From contig NC_089722.1 in assembly GCF_035083965.1 (NCBI RefSeq), forward strand, positions 43,214,697 through 43,278,696: a stretch of 64,000 bases of DNA. The letters run 5' to 3'. The position numbers and the translations under genes were made by a program. This document shows, one piece after another, positions 38,334-49,690 of the stretch (position 1 is its first letter; each line of letters starts with the position of its first letter). The notes beneath the pieces are model-generated. The model saw nothing but the letters and a program-made list of their open reading frames with translations, was not told the DNA's origin and did not search any database. Source of the stretch: Branchiostoma lanceolatum. Taxonomy: Eukaryota > Chordata > Leptocardii > Amphioxiformes > Branchiostomatidae.

Positions 38334-39761
38334 TTATTCAGCAATGTGGGTTCTCATATGGCTGGATAGGCTACGCTTGTCAGCTGTCCTGTACCCGCAC
38401 TCGCCACACACGTAGGGTTTCTTACCAGTGTGTTTGGCTAGATGGCTGTCCAAGGTATATTTCTGTGCAGCAGAATAATCACACAGGTCACACTTGAAGG
38501 GTTTCTCACCAGTATGGGTTCTCATATGTCTGGATAGGCTACGTTTGTCGGCTGTCCTGTACCCGCACTCTCCACACATGTAGGGTTTCTCACCAGTGTG
38601 CGTTGCTAGATGGCTGTCCAAGGTGGATTTTAGTGCAGCAGAATAATCACACTGGTCACACTTGAAGGGTTTTTCACCAGAATGAGTTCTCATATGTCTG
38701 GAAAAGTGAGACTTGTGAGCTGTCCTGTAACCACACTCCTCACACATGTAGGGTTTTTCTCCAGAGTGTTTTGCTAGATGGCTCTCCAAGTCAGATTTCT
38801 GGGCTGAAGAATAATCGCACTGGTCACACTTGAAGGGTTTCTCACCAGAATGAGTTATCATATGTCTGGATAGGTGGGACTTGCGAGCTGTTCTGTATCC
38901 ACACTCGTCACATATGTAGGGTTTTTCACCAGTGTGAGTTCTCATATGCCTGGATAGGACATGCTTGTGAGCTGTCCTGAACCCGCACTCCACACACAAG
39001 TAGGGTTTTTCTCCAGAGTGTTTGGCTAGATGTTTGTATAGAGAGGATTTACATGTTGCAGAATAATCACATTGGTCACACTGGAAGGGTTTTTCTCCTG
39101 TGTGGATTCTCATGTGTTCGGATAAGTGAGAATTGTTAGTTGTTTTGTACCCACACTCGCCACACATGTACGGTTTCTTACCGCTGTGGTTTGCTAAATG
39201 GCTGTCCAAATTGTATTTCTGTGCGGCGGCATAGTCACACTGGTCACATTTGTAGGGTTTTTCACCAGTATGAGTTTTCATATGTCTGGATAGGACAAAC
39301 TTGTGAGCTGTCCTGAACCCGCACTCCCCACACATGTAGGGTTTCTCACCAGAATGTTTGGCTGCTAGATGTTGGTCTAAATCACCTTTCTGAGCAGCAG
39401 AATAGTCACACTGGTCACACTTGTAGGGTTTTTCACCAGTATGGGTCCTCATATGTTTTGATAAGTGAGACTTTTGAGTAGTCCTGTACCCGCACTCCCC
39501 ACACATGTATGGTTTTTCACTAGTGTGGGTTTTCATATGTTTGGCTAGGTTACTCCAGTCTATTGTCCTGTAGCCACACTCTCCACACATGTAGGGTTTA
39601 TCATCAGTATGTGTTTCTGGCTGACTTTCCAAACTGGTTTTGGTTCCAGTTGGCTGGTCTTCAACGTTGCTTGCATCTCTGTCCCATAAAACTTCAGTAG
39701 GATACCCATCACAGATGTTCTTTGGAACAGCAGTAGGAGACCCATAACTTGCCTCTGCCAT
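38334..39761 (-). CDS. ZF7: 15-finger C2H2 zinc-finger protein, 475 aa
   Basis: The N-terminus MAEASYGSPTAVPKN... (residues 1-55) is nearest to ZF2 and ZF3. Fifteen fingers keep all ligands. Finger 3 has one extra residue between the two His (HLAAKH), which is allowed. Fingers 5-12 parallel ZF3 fingers 6-13 in order and in helix residues. Fingers 13 and 15 are near-identical (ADKRSLS). It ends HMRTHIAE at the same stop as ZF5 and ZF10. The start ATG is 9 bases after the acceptor (39771-39772). Unlike ZF3, the array is unbroken, so ZF7 shows what ZF3 had before truncation. Confidence 0.92.
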   Translation of the reverse strand: MAEASYGSPTAVPKNICDGYPTEVLWDRDASNVEDQPTGTKTSLESQPETHTDDKPYMCGECGYRTIDWSNLAKHMKTHTSEKPYMCGECGYRTTQKSHLSKHMRTHTGEKPYKCDQCDYSAAQKGDLDQHLAAKHSGEKPYMCGECGFRTAHKFVLSRHMKTHTGEKPYKCDQCDYAAAQKYNLDSHLANHSGKKPYMCGECGYKTTNNSHLSEHMRIHTGEKPFQCDQCDYSATCKSSLYKHLAKHSGEKPYLCVECGFRTAHKHVLSRHMRTHTGEKPYICDECGYRTARKSHLSRHMITHSGEKPFKCDQCDYSSAQKSDLESHLAKHSGEKPYMCEECGYRTAHKSHFSRHMRTHSGEKPFKCDQCDYSAALKSTLDSHLATHTGEKPYMCGECGYRTADKRSLSRHMRTHTGEKPFKCDLCDYSAAQKYTLDSHLAKHTGKKPYVCGECGYRTADKRSLSSHMRTHIAE

Positions 39762-40315
39762 GTCAGTAACCTAACGGACTAATAATGGCTTTAACTTGAC
39801 TTGACTTGACAAGAAATCTGGAAAGAGGAAAGTCATCTATTGAAAATATAAGTCAAGAGTGCATTTCGATGCTGATCCAAACAATGGGAAGTTGCTACAG
39901 ATGTCCATTCCCCACTCCCATCGCGATGACGCCAAAAACTGACCCACTTGTAGTTGTACCCCTTCCTTATACTGAACCCCCGTTTCACGAATCTGCTATA
40001 CAAACCGTTTTTCCGTTGGCCACGCATGCAAGCACATTCGCTTTTTATTTTTACATGTTCTTATTGTAGTTTGTGTCCCTTTTGTGATACTGCAGCGCCC
40101 TTCTTTGAGTTTTTCTAATAAAAACGGCCCTTTGTCCAGAAAGGAGTGACGTGTGGCTTCGCCCCCCTCCCCAATTATCTCACACCGAAAAAGCTGACAT
40201 TCCGTCTAAATGTGGCCCGTATATATATATGTGGCCCGTATATAAATAATGGAAACGACCTATACCTCCTCTGCTTCACGATAAGGTAGATATTCAGCAT
40301 AACTCAAGTTCTCAC

Positions 40316-40409
40316 CTGCTTCTATTGTTAATTGTAGCCTCACAATCCTGCAAACGTCTTCTGGCGAAACAGCGGGTGGAAGGTGAACTAAGCGTGGGGT
40401 GAAAGGTCA
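40316..40409 (-). promoter_or_regulatory. ZF7 non-coding exon 1 and DR1-like motifs
   Basis: Donor AAGCAG|GTGAG at 40316/40315 (GTGAG instead of GTAAG); 545-bp intron. Motifs: GGGTGGAAGGTGA (about 40374-40386) and GGGTGAAAGGTCA (40397-40409). Confidence 0.6.
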
Positions 40410-41879
40410 ACTTTTGTGCCTTGTTACCCAGTTAGTGTGCGGGAAGTTCTGCCTGCATTGTAGAACGCTTGTTATCCTTTTCTTTGTCAACAGAGAATGT
40501 CATACACAGGGTATTTACATGAGAAGAAAAAAAGATCACCAAGGGAGACAAAAGACACTTTGTAACAGTGTATAACTGGTGTTGGCACATTATATATTAT
40601 GTACGCATATACATGTAGATATACTTTCTGTACTTTTGTTAGCTCTTAGTACTAAATATATTTCTATCATGGAAGCTCATCTGTGTTGGTAGTAATTATT
40701 TTGCACCTGATTACCCTTATTGGGTGGAAATTTTTGCATACATTACAAAAGGCCTAACACTTATCCGCTGCCATTTCTGTTTTCAGCTTGTTTTCTTTTT
40801 TTTGTCAACACAGAATGTCATACACGAGTTTTTGCAATTGATATGGGAAGACAAATCACCAACGGAGGTGCGTACACAAAATACACAGTGGTGTTTTTTT
40901 TTGCCTTGAATATTTTGCGTCTATAACTGGTGCTCACACATCATATACTCTTTACGCATATAGATATACTTTCTGAATCCGTGTTAGCTCTTAGTGTAAA
41001 TATAAACTATTATTATTATGGAAGCACATCAATGTTGGTAGTAATCATGATAGCGGCTACGGCAAGAATTTCTAGTGCGTACTGCAAGAATAGTCGTGTA
41101 TAACAGTAAAGGAGTTACATGAGGGTGATGCGTGATGAAAATGGAATTCATAACGCTAGAAAGATGGCACCTGTACGGCCAGCGCAACAGCACGCATCTG
41201 CCACAAAAGTAAAATAGAACAGGTGCTTATTATCTTAACTTTTATCGTTTGGTAGACTGACGAATGATGTACGGCTACAAAATAACTTAAGTTAAGAGTT
41301 TGAATCGCCTTATGGTTAAGAAGGCCTTAAGAACGCACCTGTACAAAAATTATCCGATTCCGCCATTTGTGGCTGCGACAAACTGTTTTATTGACAATGT
41401 TTATCAGATAAACCAGTCATTCATCATGAATGGAATGGAAACTGTTCTTTGATCATACATGTTTTTATTTTCAGTTGTCAAAAATTAGAATACTTCTTAC
41501 ATATCAGCCATGACAGTCCCTTTATATCGCACAAGCTTACTTTCCAATTATTCATAACGATAAACACTCCAGGTATAGAATTATCATTAGTGTTCCAATA
41601 TATAGTGTTTAGGTTAGTGAATAAATGACAAATGAACATCACAGCTTTACCTTTCTGTATGCACACTTGTTACACTAAAGCACAACATTTTAAAGGATAT
41701 CAGCACAAAGTCAGGCGTCGGACTATATCATGTTTGACGAAAATTAGTTTGTTATTGAGTTTTAAAAACTACCTATTGTTTCCACTGACAGTAATTCTTA
41801 CAAAACTTGCTCCTCTCTGTTGTATTTTTTTTAAGAATACCATTTCATAAAGTACTCGATAGAGACTAAGTACTCATTG
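40410..41879 (-). other. Inter-unit sequence and outer ZF8 3' UTR
   Basis: The shared inter-unit series, then the conserved 3' block with reverse AATAAA at 41464-41469. At about 41250-41400 a piece matching 49690-49830 ('gagtctgaatcgccttatgg', 'aaaattatccgattc') is inserted; only these two units carry it. The UTR is broken at about 41880 by the following insertion. Confidence 0.55.
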
Positions 41880-42745
41880 ATATGTAAACACCCGCAACAA
41901 GATACGAATTGTATCACTTATCACAAAGTCGTGTAAAGAGAGTTTATTATATCAATGCCTACAATGTAAAGATCAATAGATATCTGAAAACATTCGTATT
42001 GAACTTCACATGTCTGAATTAAAAGTACTTTCAGCAGAGCACGGTAAAACAGAAGTTTCCATCCTTGCCTTGTTACAGACGACAATTTTACAACGCATGC
42101 GCAGTAGCTTTGATCACATATCCACCATTTTTCTTAAATTTCAACCTTCAGCTTCGTGTGCAGCATAGAGTAGAGTAGAGTAGAGTAGAGTAGAGTAGAG
42201 TAGAGTAGAGTAGAGTAGAGTAGAGTAGAGCGGAGTGGTGGCAGATAGCTTGTGATGTAATAAAGAAGTTATGTAGGTTTGGGCCCCCTAGCAGCTTGCT
42301 CTGGAACTGCAGGGGCGTTATTGTGAAAATCTTCTAAGGAGAATAACTGAACAAAGGAACAACGGATTTCCATGATATTTAGTATGCAGGTAGCTTAGAC
42401 AGAGATATACACAATGAAGTGCAAATTATGCTAATTGGCACTTAATTTGCATAGCTAATGAGGAAAATCTATATTTGCAGTGTTTTCCAATATAAGACTC
42501 AAATACATGTAACATATGTATTTTATGGAAAGTGGAGCATCAACAGATACCAATTATGCAAATAAATTCCTGATTTGCATAATTAAAGCAAAAACACCAA
42601 AAGTCATCAAATTGGAAAATTATAGCAGTCAATATTGCAACATGTGTAAGTAAGATAAAGGTGTTTATGATTAAGCATATATTATGCAAATGTGTAGGTC
42701 ATTTGCATAAATAGAATTGTTCATGGAGATATGAGGTCGTGGAAC
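41880..42745 (-). mobile_element. Retroelement-like insertion with (TAGAG)13
   Basis: The ZF8 3' UTR is split here. The insert contains 13 perfect TAGAG units (42166-42230), the reverse of the TCTAC tail seen at 14.3 and 62.1 kb. Its non-coding body includes 'atgtaggtttgggccccct' and paired 'gcaaattatgctaattggca' / 'atttgcatagctaatgagg' segments. A reverse-oriented non-LTR element is likely. Boundaries are approximate and no ORF is kept. Confidence 0.5.
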
Positions 42746-43049
42746 TCTTTTTTGAATGAACTCCGTCCTTACATATCAGTCAGCTATGGCAATTGCTTCG
42801 TATAACACAAGCTTCACAATTCTTCATAATGTTAAACACTTCAGGTATAGTATAATCATTAGTGTTCAAATATAATATAGTGTAAAATGTTACAGGTTGG
42901 CAAATAAGGGAGCAAGTAAACATCACAGCCTCTAACTTTATCCACACTCGTTAAAGCCTCGGACTTACACTGAAGCACAATATTTTGTAGGATGTCAGTA
43001 CAAATCTAGCTGTCAGGATAGCCTATGTTAGATTTGACGGAAATTCATT
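42746..43049 (-). other. Inner ZF8 3' UTR fused directly to the coding exon
   Basis: Conserved 3' block from 'cttacatatcagtcagcta' to 'gatttgacggaaatt', then an abrupt join at about 43045 into finger sequence. The roughly 700 bases that separate these parts in other genes are missing. Confidence 0.65.
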
Positions 43050-44396
43050 TCAGGATTTTTCACCAGTGTGTTTTGCTAGATGTCGGTTCAACTGGCCTTT
43101 CTGTGCAGAGGAATAGTCACACTGGTCACACTTGTGGGGTTTTTCACCGGTATGGGTTCTCATATGTCTGGACAACGCAGACTTTCCGATAGTCCTGTAC
43201 CCACACTCCCCACACATGTAGGGTTTCTCCCCTGAGTGTTTTGCTAGATGGCTGTCTAAGGTGGATTTCTGTCTGGCAGAGTAGTCACACTGGTCACACT
43301 TGTAGGGTTTTTCACCAGTATGAGTTCTCATATGTTTGGATAAGGCAGACTTTTGAGTTGTCCTGTGCCCACACTCGCCACACATGTAGGGCTTCTCACC
43401 GGTGTGTTTCACTAGATGTGTGTCCAAATTAACTTTCTGTGCACTGGAATAGTCACACTGGTCACACCTGTAGGGTTTTTCACCTGTATGGGTCCTCATA
43501 TGAGTGGATAGGTTACGCTTGTGAGCTGTCCTGTACCCGCACTCCCCACACATGTAGGGTTTCTCACCAGAGTGTTTTGCCAAATGACTGTCCAAGGTGG
43601 ATTTCTGTGCAGCAGAGTAATCACACTGGTCACACTTGTAGGGTTTTTCACCCGTATGGGTTCTCATATGTCTAGACAAGTGAGACTTTTCAGTTGTCCT
43701 GTACCCGCACTTCCCGCACATGAAGGGTTTCTCACCGGTATGTCTTGCTAGATGGCTGTCAAAGGCGGACTTATTTGCAGCAGAATAATTACACTGGTCA
43801 CACTTATAGGGTTTTTCTCCTGTATGAGTTCTCAGATGTCTGGATAGGCTATGCTTGTGAGCTGTCCTGTACCCGCACTCCCCACACATGTATGGTTTCT
43901 CACCGGTGTGTTTGGCTTGATGTTGTTCCAAGGTGGATTTATCTGCAGCAGAATAGTCGCACTGGTCACACTTGTAGGGTTTTTCACCTGTATGGGTTCT
44001 CATATGTCTAGACAAGTGAGACTTGCTGATAGTCCTGTACCCGCACTCCCCACACATGAAGGGTTTCTCACCTGAGTGTTTTGCCAGATGGCTATCCAAG
44101 GTAGATTTCTGTGCTTCAGAATAATCACACTGGGAACACTTGTAGGGTTTTTCTCCTGTGTGGGTTCTCATATGTCTGGATAAGTGAGTCTTTTGAGCTG
44201 TCCTGTAACCGCACTCGCCACACATGTAGGGTTTCTCACCAGTATGTGGTTCTGGCTGATTGTCCAAACTGGTTTTGGTTTCAGTCGTCTGGTCTTCCAC
44301 ATTGCTGGTATCTCTGTCCCCTAAAACTCTAGTAGGAGACCCATCAGAGAAGTTCTGGGGAACAGCAGTAAGAGACCCATTACCTGCCTGTGCCAT
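43050..44396 (-). CDS. ZF8: 14-finger C2H2 zinc-finger protein, 448 aa
   Basis: Starts MAQAGNGSLTAVPQNF (residues 1-55 conserved, with SLT where others have SPT) and has 14 fingers in perfect A/B alternation, all with four ligands. The upstream in-frame ATG at 44463-44465 lies in the intron and is not used. The acceptor is at 44404-44405. The array is cut short: after finger 14 it reads HTGEKS and stops at a TGA made by fusion to 3' UTR sequence. The N-terminus and intron pair it with ZF5. Confidence 0.92.
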   Translation of the reverse strand: MAQAGNGSLTAVPQNFSDGSPTRVLGDRDTSNVEDQTTETKTSLDNQPEPHTGEKPYMCGECGYRTAQKTHLSRHMRTHTGEKPYKCSQCDYSEAQKSTLDSHLAKHSGEKPFMCGECGYRTISKSHLSRHMRTHTGEKPYKCDQCDYSAADKSTLEQHQAKHTGEKPYMCGECGYRTAHKHSLSRHLRTHTGEKPYKCDQCNYSAANKSAFDSHLARHTGEKPFMCGKCGYRTTEKSHLSRHMRTHTGEKPYKCDQCDYSAAQKSTLDSHLAKHSGEKPYMCGECGYRTAHKRNLSTHMRTHTGEKPYRCDQCDYSSAQKVNLDTHLVKHTGEKPYMCGECGHRTTQKSALSKHMRTHTGEKPYKCDQCDYSARQKSTLDSHLAKHSGEKPYMCGECGYRTIGKSALSRHMRTHTGEKPHKCDQCDYSSAQKGQLNRHLAKHTGEKS

Positions 44397-45066
44397 TTCT
44401 AACCTAATGGAAAAATTCAAAAGATAAAACACATCACTTGAAAATATGATAAAGGAAAAGTACATTTTTTACTTATGTTGATACCCAAAAATGGGAAGTT
44501 GGAACAACAAATATCCAGCCTCTACTCCCATTGTAATGACGTTAAAACTTGACTCACTTCTACTCCTACCCCCCCCCCCCTTATTGCCATTTTCCAATGT
44601 TTGCCACAAACCGGAACTCATTACCATACTCAGACAGTTACACTGGAGCTCAATCTGGAAACGTTTAGAGGGGACGTTGCAAACTACCTGAGAAAGCATC
44701 AGTAAGTGCATTTCTACCTCTGAACGTTTTACACCAACCAAGGGGAGTTGTTCAGTATACCAAAAATGAACAAGGTTTACTACGCATGCGTGACGTGAAG
44801 ATTTTTCAAAACTTTTCATGGTTTCTGTTTCATTGTCAGTGATACAATAACACCCTTCTCGTAGTTTTTTTCTAACAAAATCAGACCCTTTTGCTCGAAA
44901 GACCCTTTTGTCTCGTAGTTTCGCCCCCCTCCCCTCTCGGCAATTGCTAAATCACCCCGACAAAATCTTACATGCCGTCCTAATGTGGCCCAAATACACC
45001 ATAGAAACGACCTATAGCTCCTCTGTTTCAAGATAACGTAGATATTTAGCATAATCAAGTTCTTAC

Positions 45067-45163
45067 CTGCTTATAGTGTTGATTTTACCCTCCCACGATC
45101 CTGCAAGAGTCTTCTGAGCAAAGCAGCGGGTGAAAGGTGAACTAAGCGTGGGATGAAAGGTCA
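45067..45163 (-). promoter_or_regulatory. ZF8 non-coding exon 1 and DR1-like motifs
   Basis: Donor AAGCAG|GTAAG at 45067/45066; 663-bp intron. Motifs: GGGTGAAAGGTGA (about 45128-45140) and GGATGAAAGGTCA (45151-45163). Confidence 0.6.
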
Positions 45164-46451
45164 TAGTTTGTGCCTGGTTACCCAGTTTCTGAGATGAAAA
45201 TTTCTGCCTACATTACAAAAGGGCTAGACCCAGCCGCTGACATTTCTGTTTTCTGTTTGTTTCCACCTTACATTTTACCAAGAGAGGAATGTCACGTATG
45301 GGATTTATGCAATTCGGTTGGAGAAAAAAAATACGAACGGAGGTGGGTAGCATCTTGTACACAAGTGGTTCTTTTGCCTTGGATATTTTGCATGTATATT
45401 GTATACGTAGTGTTCGCACATTGCTGTATGCATTGCACAGCATGCATTATGTATGCATGTAGAAATATGTTGATATTTTGATATTGAAATCCTTCTGCTC
45501 TCAACCTATATAAAGGCCAATTATATATAAACTACCATTGCTGATATGCACAGCATTTGGTGAGACCATGTACGGCCAGAACAACAACATACATCTGCCA
45601 CAGATACAAGTAAAATGGAATGGAAACTGTTCTTTTAATAATATTTCTTTTTCGCTCGTCATAAATTCAATCAACTGTGATCGTACATATGAGACATGGC
45701 AGTCGCTTCATACAACATGAAAAACTATAGGAATAGCATAATCATTTGTGTACAAATATATGGTGTTTAAGTTGGTAAATAATTGAGAAAATAAACATCA
45801 CAACAGCCTGTAACTAAGTTTAAGCACACGTGTTACACCGAGGTACAACAATTTGTAGGGCGTCACTACAAAGTCAGCCATCATAATAGCCTATGTTATA
45901 TTAACAGAAAAAGTTTGTTATTGAGTTTCAAACCCTCCTTATACTTTACACTTACAGTAATTCTAACAAACCATGTTCTTCTCTGCAGTTGTAGCTTTTT
46001 TCTACGAAAACTAAAGACATAATCAAGTATCTGATTTAGAATAAGTAGATGTACACATACTGTACAGTATCTACACATTGGTAGGGAATTCTTTTGCAAT
46101 TCCCACAGCTCCAGCACCGCAGGGGATTGAGGGTAATAAATGGAGGTAAAAGCCCCTCCTAGCGGGAACTTTGCAAACACGTTTCAAAAATTGTTTCCTA
46201 ATAAGGGACCTCAAATTTTGACCTTCGAACACAATGCATGGCAGCTGCAGGTATGCAAAGGAATTGCGAAATAGTTTATTCTCACTGATTTCCGTTGGAC
46301 ACATGAATGCATGTAGTGTTCTTACATCCATTTTTCATTACTCCATATACATGTTTGTATGGCTGGATAACATATTTAGAGTTTCTCATCCCCGTGTTAA
46401 GCTAGATGCCGGACAACAGCTGATTTTTTATCTGCTGAATACTCAAATTAC
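45164..46451 (-). other. Inter-unit sequence and ZF9 3' UTR
   Basis: Shared inter-unit sequence, then the 3' block. Here the canonical signal is replaced by reverse ATTAAA (tttaat, 45634-45639). 46060-46450 closely matches the ZF6 3' region. Confidence 0.6.
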
Positions 46452-48398
46452 TCACACTTGTATTTTTTCACCAGTATGAGTTCTCATATGTTTTGATAAG
46501 GAAGACCTTTGAGCTGTCCTGTACCCGCACTCGCCACACATGTAGGGTTTTTCTCCAGAGTGTCTGGCTAAATGTTGGTCCAAGGTAGATTTCTGTGCAG
46601 CAGAATAATCACACTGGTCACATTTGTAGGGTTTTTCACCAGTATGGGTTCTCATATGTTTGGATAAGTGAGACTTTTGAGTTGCTCTGTACCCACATTC
46701 CCCACACATGTAGGGTTTTTCACCGGTATGGGTTCTCATATGTTTGGATAAGACAGACTTCCGAGCTGTCTTGTACCCACATTTATCACATATATTGGGT
46801 TTGACACCGGTATGGGTTTTCATGTGTCTTGATAAGCCGGACTTGTGAGATGTCCTGTACCCGCACTCCCCACACATGTAGGGTTTCTCACCATTGTGTT
46901 TTGCTAGATGTCGGTCTAAATCACCTTTCTGAGCAGCAGAATAGTCACACTGGTCACACTTGTAGGGTTTTTCACCTGCATGGGTTTTAATATGTCTCGA
47001 TAGGTGAGACTTTTTAGCTGTCTTGTACCCACATTCCCCACACATGTAAGGTTTCTCACCAGTGTCTTTGGCTAGATGTCGGTCCAAGGTGGATTTTAGT
47101 GCAGCAGAATAGTCGCACAAGTCACACTTGTAGGGTTTTTCACCTGTGTGACTTCTCATATGTTCGGACAAGTGACACTGTTCAGTTGTTTTGTGCCCAC
47201 ACTCCCCACACGTGTAGAGTTTCTCACCTGTAAGGGTTCTCATATGTCTGGACAGCTGAGACTTGCGGATGCACCTGTAGTCACACTCCCCACACAGGTA
47301 GGATTTCTCACCTGAGTGTTGGGCTAGATGGCTGTTCAAAGCCGATTTCTGTGCAGCAGAATAATCACACTGGTCACACTTGTAGGGTTTCTCACGTGCA
47401 CCGGTGTGTTTGGCCAGATGTCGGTCCAGAGTGGATTTAGATGTTGCAGAATAATCACACTGGTCGCACTGGTCGGGCTTTTCACCAGTATGGGTTCTCA
47501 TATGTTGGGATAAATGAGGCTTTTGAGTTGCCCTGTACCCAGATTTATCACATGAATAGCGTTTTTCACCAGAGTGTTTTGCTAGATGTCTCTCCAAATG
47601 GCATTTCTGTGCAGCAGAATAATCACACTGGTCACATTTGTAGGGTTTGTCACCAGTATGGGTTCTCATATGCCTGGATAGGTTGCGCTTATCAGATGTC
47701 CTGTAACCACACTCCCCACACATATAGGGTTTTTCACCAGTGTGGGTTATCATATGTCTCGATAGGTTACTCTTGCTGACTGTTCTGTACCCGCACTCCC
47801 CACACATGTAGGGTTTCTCACCGGTGTGATTGGCTAGATGTCGGTCCAGAGTGGATTTTTGAACTGCAGTATAATCACACTGGTCACACTTGTAAGGTTT
47901 TTCTCCAGTATGAGTTCTCATATGTCTGGATAGGCTACGCCTGTGATCTGTCCTGTACCCGCACTCCCCACACATGTAGGGTTTCTCACCTGAGTGTTTT
48001 GCTAGATGGCTGTTCAAGTTAGATTTCGTAGCAGCAGAATAGTCACAATGGTCACACTTGTAGGGTTTTTCACCTGTATGAGTTCTCATATGTCGGGACA
48101 AGGTAGACTTGTGAGCTGTCCTGAACCCGCACTCCGCACACATGTATGGTTTTTCACCAGTATGGGATCTCATATGTCTGTATAGGCTACGCTTGTCAAC
48201 TGTCCTGTACCCGCACTCGCCACACATGAATGGTTTCTCACCAGTATGTGCTTCTGGCTGGTTGTCCAAAATCGGTTCGGTTGCTGTTGGCTTGTCTTCA
48301 ACCTTGCTCGTATCTCTGTCCAACAAAACTTCAGTAGGAGACCCATCACAGAAGTTCTGGGGAACTGAAGTAGGAGACCCATTTCCTGTCTCTGCCAT
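46452..48398 (-). CDS. ZF9: 21-finger C2H2 zinc-finger protein, 648 aa, three impaired fingers
   Basis: The largest member. N-terminus MAETGNGSPTSVPQNF...GSPTEV (residues 1-55), then 21 finger units. Three have lost a zinc ligand: finger 9 has Ser for the second Cys (CDKSGYRA), finger 12 has Leu for the last His (HMRTL), and finger 14 has Asp for the last His (HLAKD). Two B-type fingers in a row are joined by an unusual linker, HTGAREKP. Fingers 12-14 match ZF11 fingers 11-13 (CIRKSQLSR, CHLSEHM). It ends HMRTHTGEKIQV as in ZF6. The start is the ATG 7 bases after the acceptor (48406-48407); a longer frame upstream is intronic. Confidence 0.92.
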   Translation of the reverse strand: MAETGNGSPTSVPQNFCDGSPTEVLLDRDTSKVEDKPTATEPILDNQPEAHTGEKPFMCGECGYRTVDKRSLYRHMRSHTGEKPYMCAECGFRTAHKSTLSRHMRTHTGEKPYKCDHCDYSAATKSNLNSHLAKHSGEKPYMCGECGYRTDHRRSLSRHMRTHTGEKPYKCDQCDYTAVQKSTLDRHLANHTGEKPYMCGECGYRTVSKSNLSRHMITHTGEKPYMCGECGYRTSDKRNLSRHMRTHTGDKPYKCDQCDYSAAQKCHLERHLAKHSGEKRYSCDKSGYRATQKPHLSQHMRTHTGEKPDQCDQCDYSATSKSTLDRHLAKHTGAREKPYKCDQCDYSAAQKSALNSHLAQHSGEKSYLCGECDYRCIRKSQLSRHMRTLTGEKLYTCGECGHKTTEQCHLSEHMRSHTGEKPYKCDLCDYSAALKSTLDRHLAKDTGEKPYMCGECGYKTAKKSHLSRHIKTHAGEKPYKCDQCDYSAAQKGDLDRHLAKHNGEKPYMCGECGYRTSHKSGLSRHMKTHTGVKPNICDKCGYKTARKSVLSKHMRTHTGEKPYMCGECGYRATQKSHLSKHMRTHTGEKPYKCDQCDYSAAQKSTLDQHLARHSGEKPYMCGECGYRTAQRSSLSKHMRTHTGEKIQV

Positions 48399-48928
48399 GT
48401 CTAACCTATGGACAAATGATTGAAAGGATGAAGCACACCAATCGAAAATAAGATAAGTCAAGAGAGCATTTTTTTTCTGCTGATACCAAAAATGGGAAGT
48501 TGCTACAACTGTCCAGCATTCACTTCCATAGAAATGACGTTAAAACCTGACTAGCCACCCGACCAGCCCCCACCCCCCACCCAACCCCCCTCGAATGCAG
48601 TTTCATGAATCTGTCTAACCTTGGTCTAACATACAAACCATTTTCTTATGCATGTCGCAAATTTGGTTTTCATTTCACATGGTTCTTATTGTAGTTTGTC
48701 TCATTTTAGTGACACTATAGCGCACCTAACATAAACGGCCCTTCTATCTCGAAAAACTTGACGATCCTTGACGTGTCGGTTTCGCCCCCCTCCTCCCTCG
48801 CTATTTTCTCTCACCCTCCGTAAAATCTTAATACATCCCGTCCAGATATCGCCCATACACCGTAGAAATGACCTATAGCTCCTCTACTGTATGTCAAGGT
48901 AGATATGTAATATAGCTCAACTTCTTAC

Positions 48929-49027
48929 CTGCTTCTAGTGTAGATATTTACCGTCACACAATTCCTGCAAGCGTCTTCTAAGCGAAGCAGCGGGTGAAAG
49001 GTGAACTTATCATGGGGTGAAAGGTCA
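48929..49027 (-). promoter_or_regulatory. ZF9 non-coding exon 1 and DR1-like motifs
   Basis: Donor AAGCAG|GTAAG at 48929/48928; 523-bp intron. Motifs: GGGTGAAAGGTGA (48992-49004) and GGGTGAAAGGTCA (49015-49027). Confidence 0.6.
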
Positions 49028-49169
49028 TATTTTGTGCCCGATAATCCTTGTTGTGTGTGGAAGTTCTGCCTACATTGTACAACAGTTGCACCCATCTATT
49101 GCCCTTTCTGCATTCTTTTCCTTTGTTACCTTCGCCAAAAAGGTTTTATTTTATCTGGATACCCTTGAA

Positions 49170-49690
49170 AAACATGGGGGGAGGGGGGGTACCTAGTGGT
49201 TGTGGGGTGTCTAATTTCTTTTCAGGATGGGTACGAGAACACGTGCAACGGCTCGGTAGAGGTGGTCAGGAGTGTTTGCCAGGGCCTTGGCTGTGAGGCA
49301 TCCTGTAAGGCTGCCGTACTGGGTGTTTAGACACGACCCTCGAATGACTCACTGACTAACCGCGCCGGTTAAAGGGAGAACATTTGCCGGGGGACTAATT
49401 TCTACTATTTTCCCAGCGATCCGCGGAGCCTGGTAGAGGCTAGTGAGACATCCTGTATGGCTGCCGTACTGGGTGTTTAGACACGACCTTCGAATGACTT
49501 CGCACTGTGGCCCTGCGGTGTCTTCCATTGGGTACGGCACAAAAGGACCGGGTACGCTAAGAACTACCACATACGGCTCGACTTTCTAACGGGTACGGCA
49601 AGTGTAATAACCGGGTACGTGAAATATCTCTAGTGGGTACAGCAAGAAAATACGTTCGGCAGGACAGGGTTTTCATGGGGGTGCTGTGTC
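49170..49690. repeat. Direct repeats in the ZF9-ZF10 spacer
   Basis: A segment of about 55 bp containing GGCTGCCGTACTGGGTG and TTTAGACACGACC occurs at 49278-49332 and 49441-49499. 'gggtacggca' and relatives recur between 49530 and 49650; the same motif appears near 53143 and 57100. No gene seen. Confidence 0.75.

Noticed and set aside
43050-44465. Longer N-termini (for example MYFSFIIFSSDVFYLLN in ZF8, MTYLIFDWCASS in ZF9, MRLIFFIFSS in ZF11) as signal or membrane segments
   Set aside because: These residues lie upstream of a conserved splice acceptor and come from intron sequence; the shared MA(E/D)A start follows the acceptor directly.
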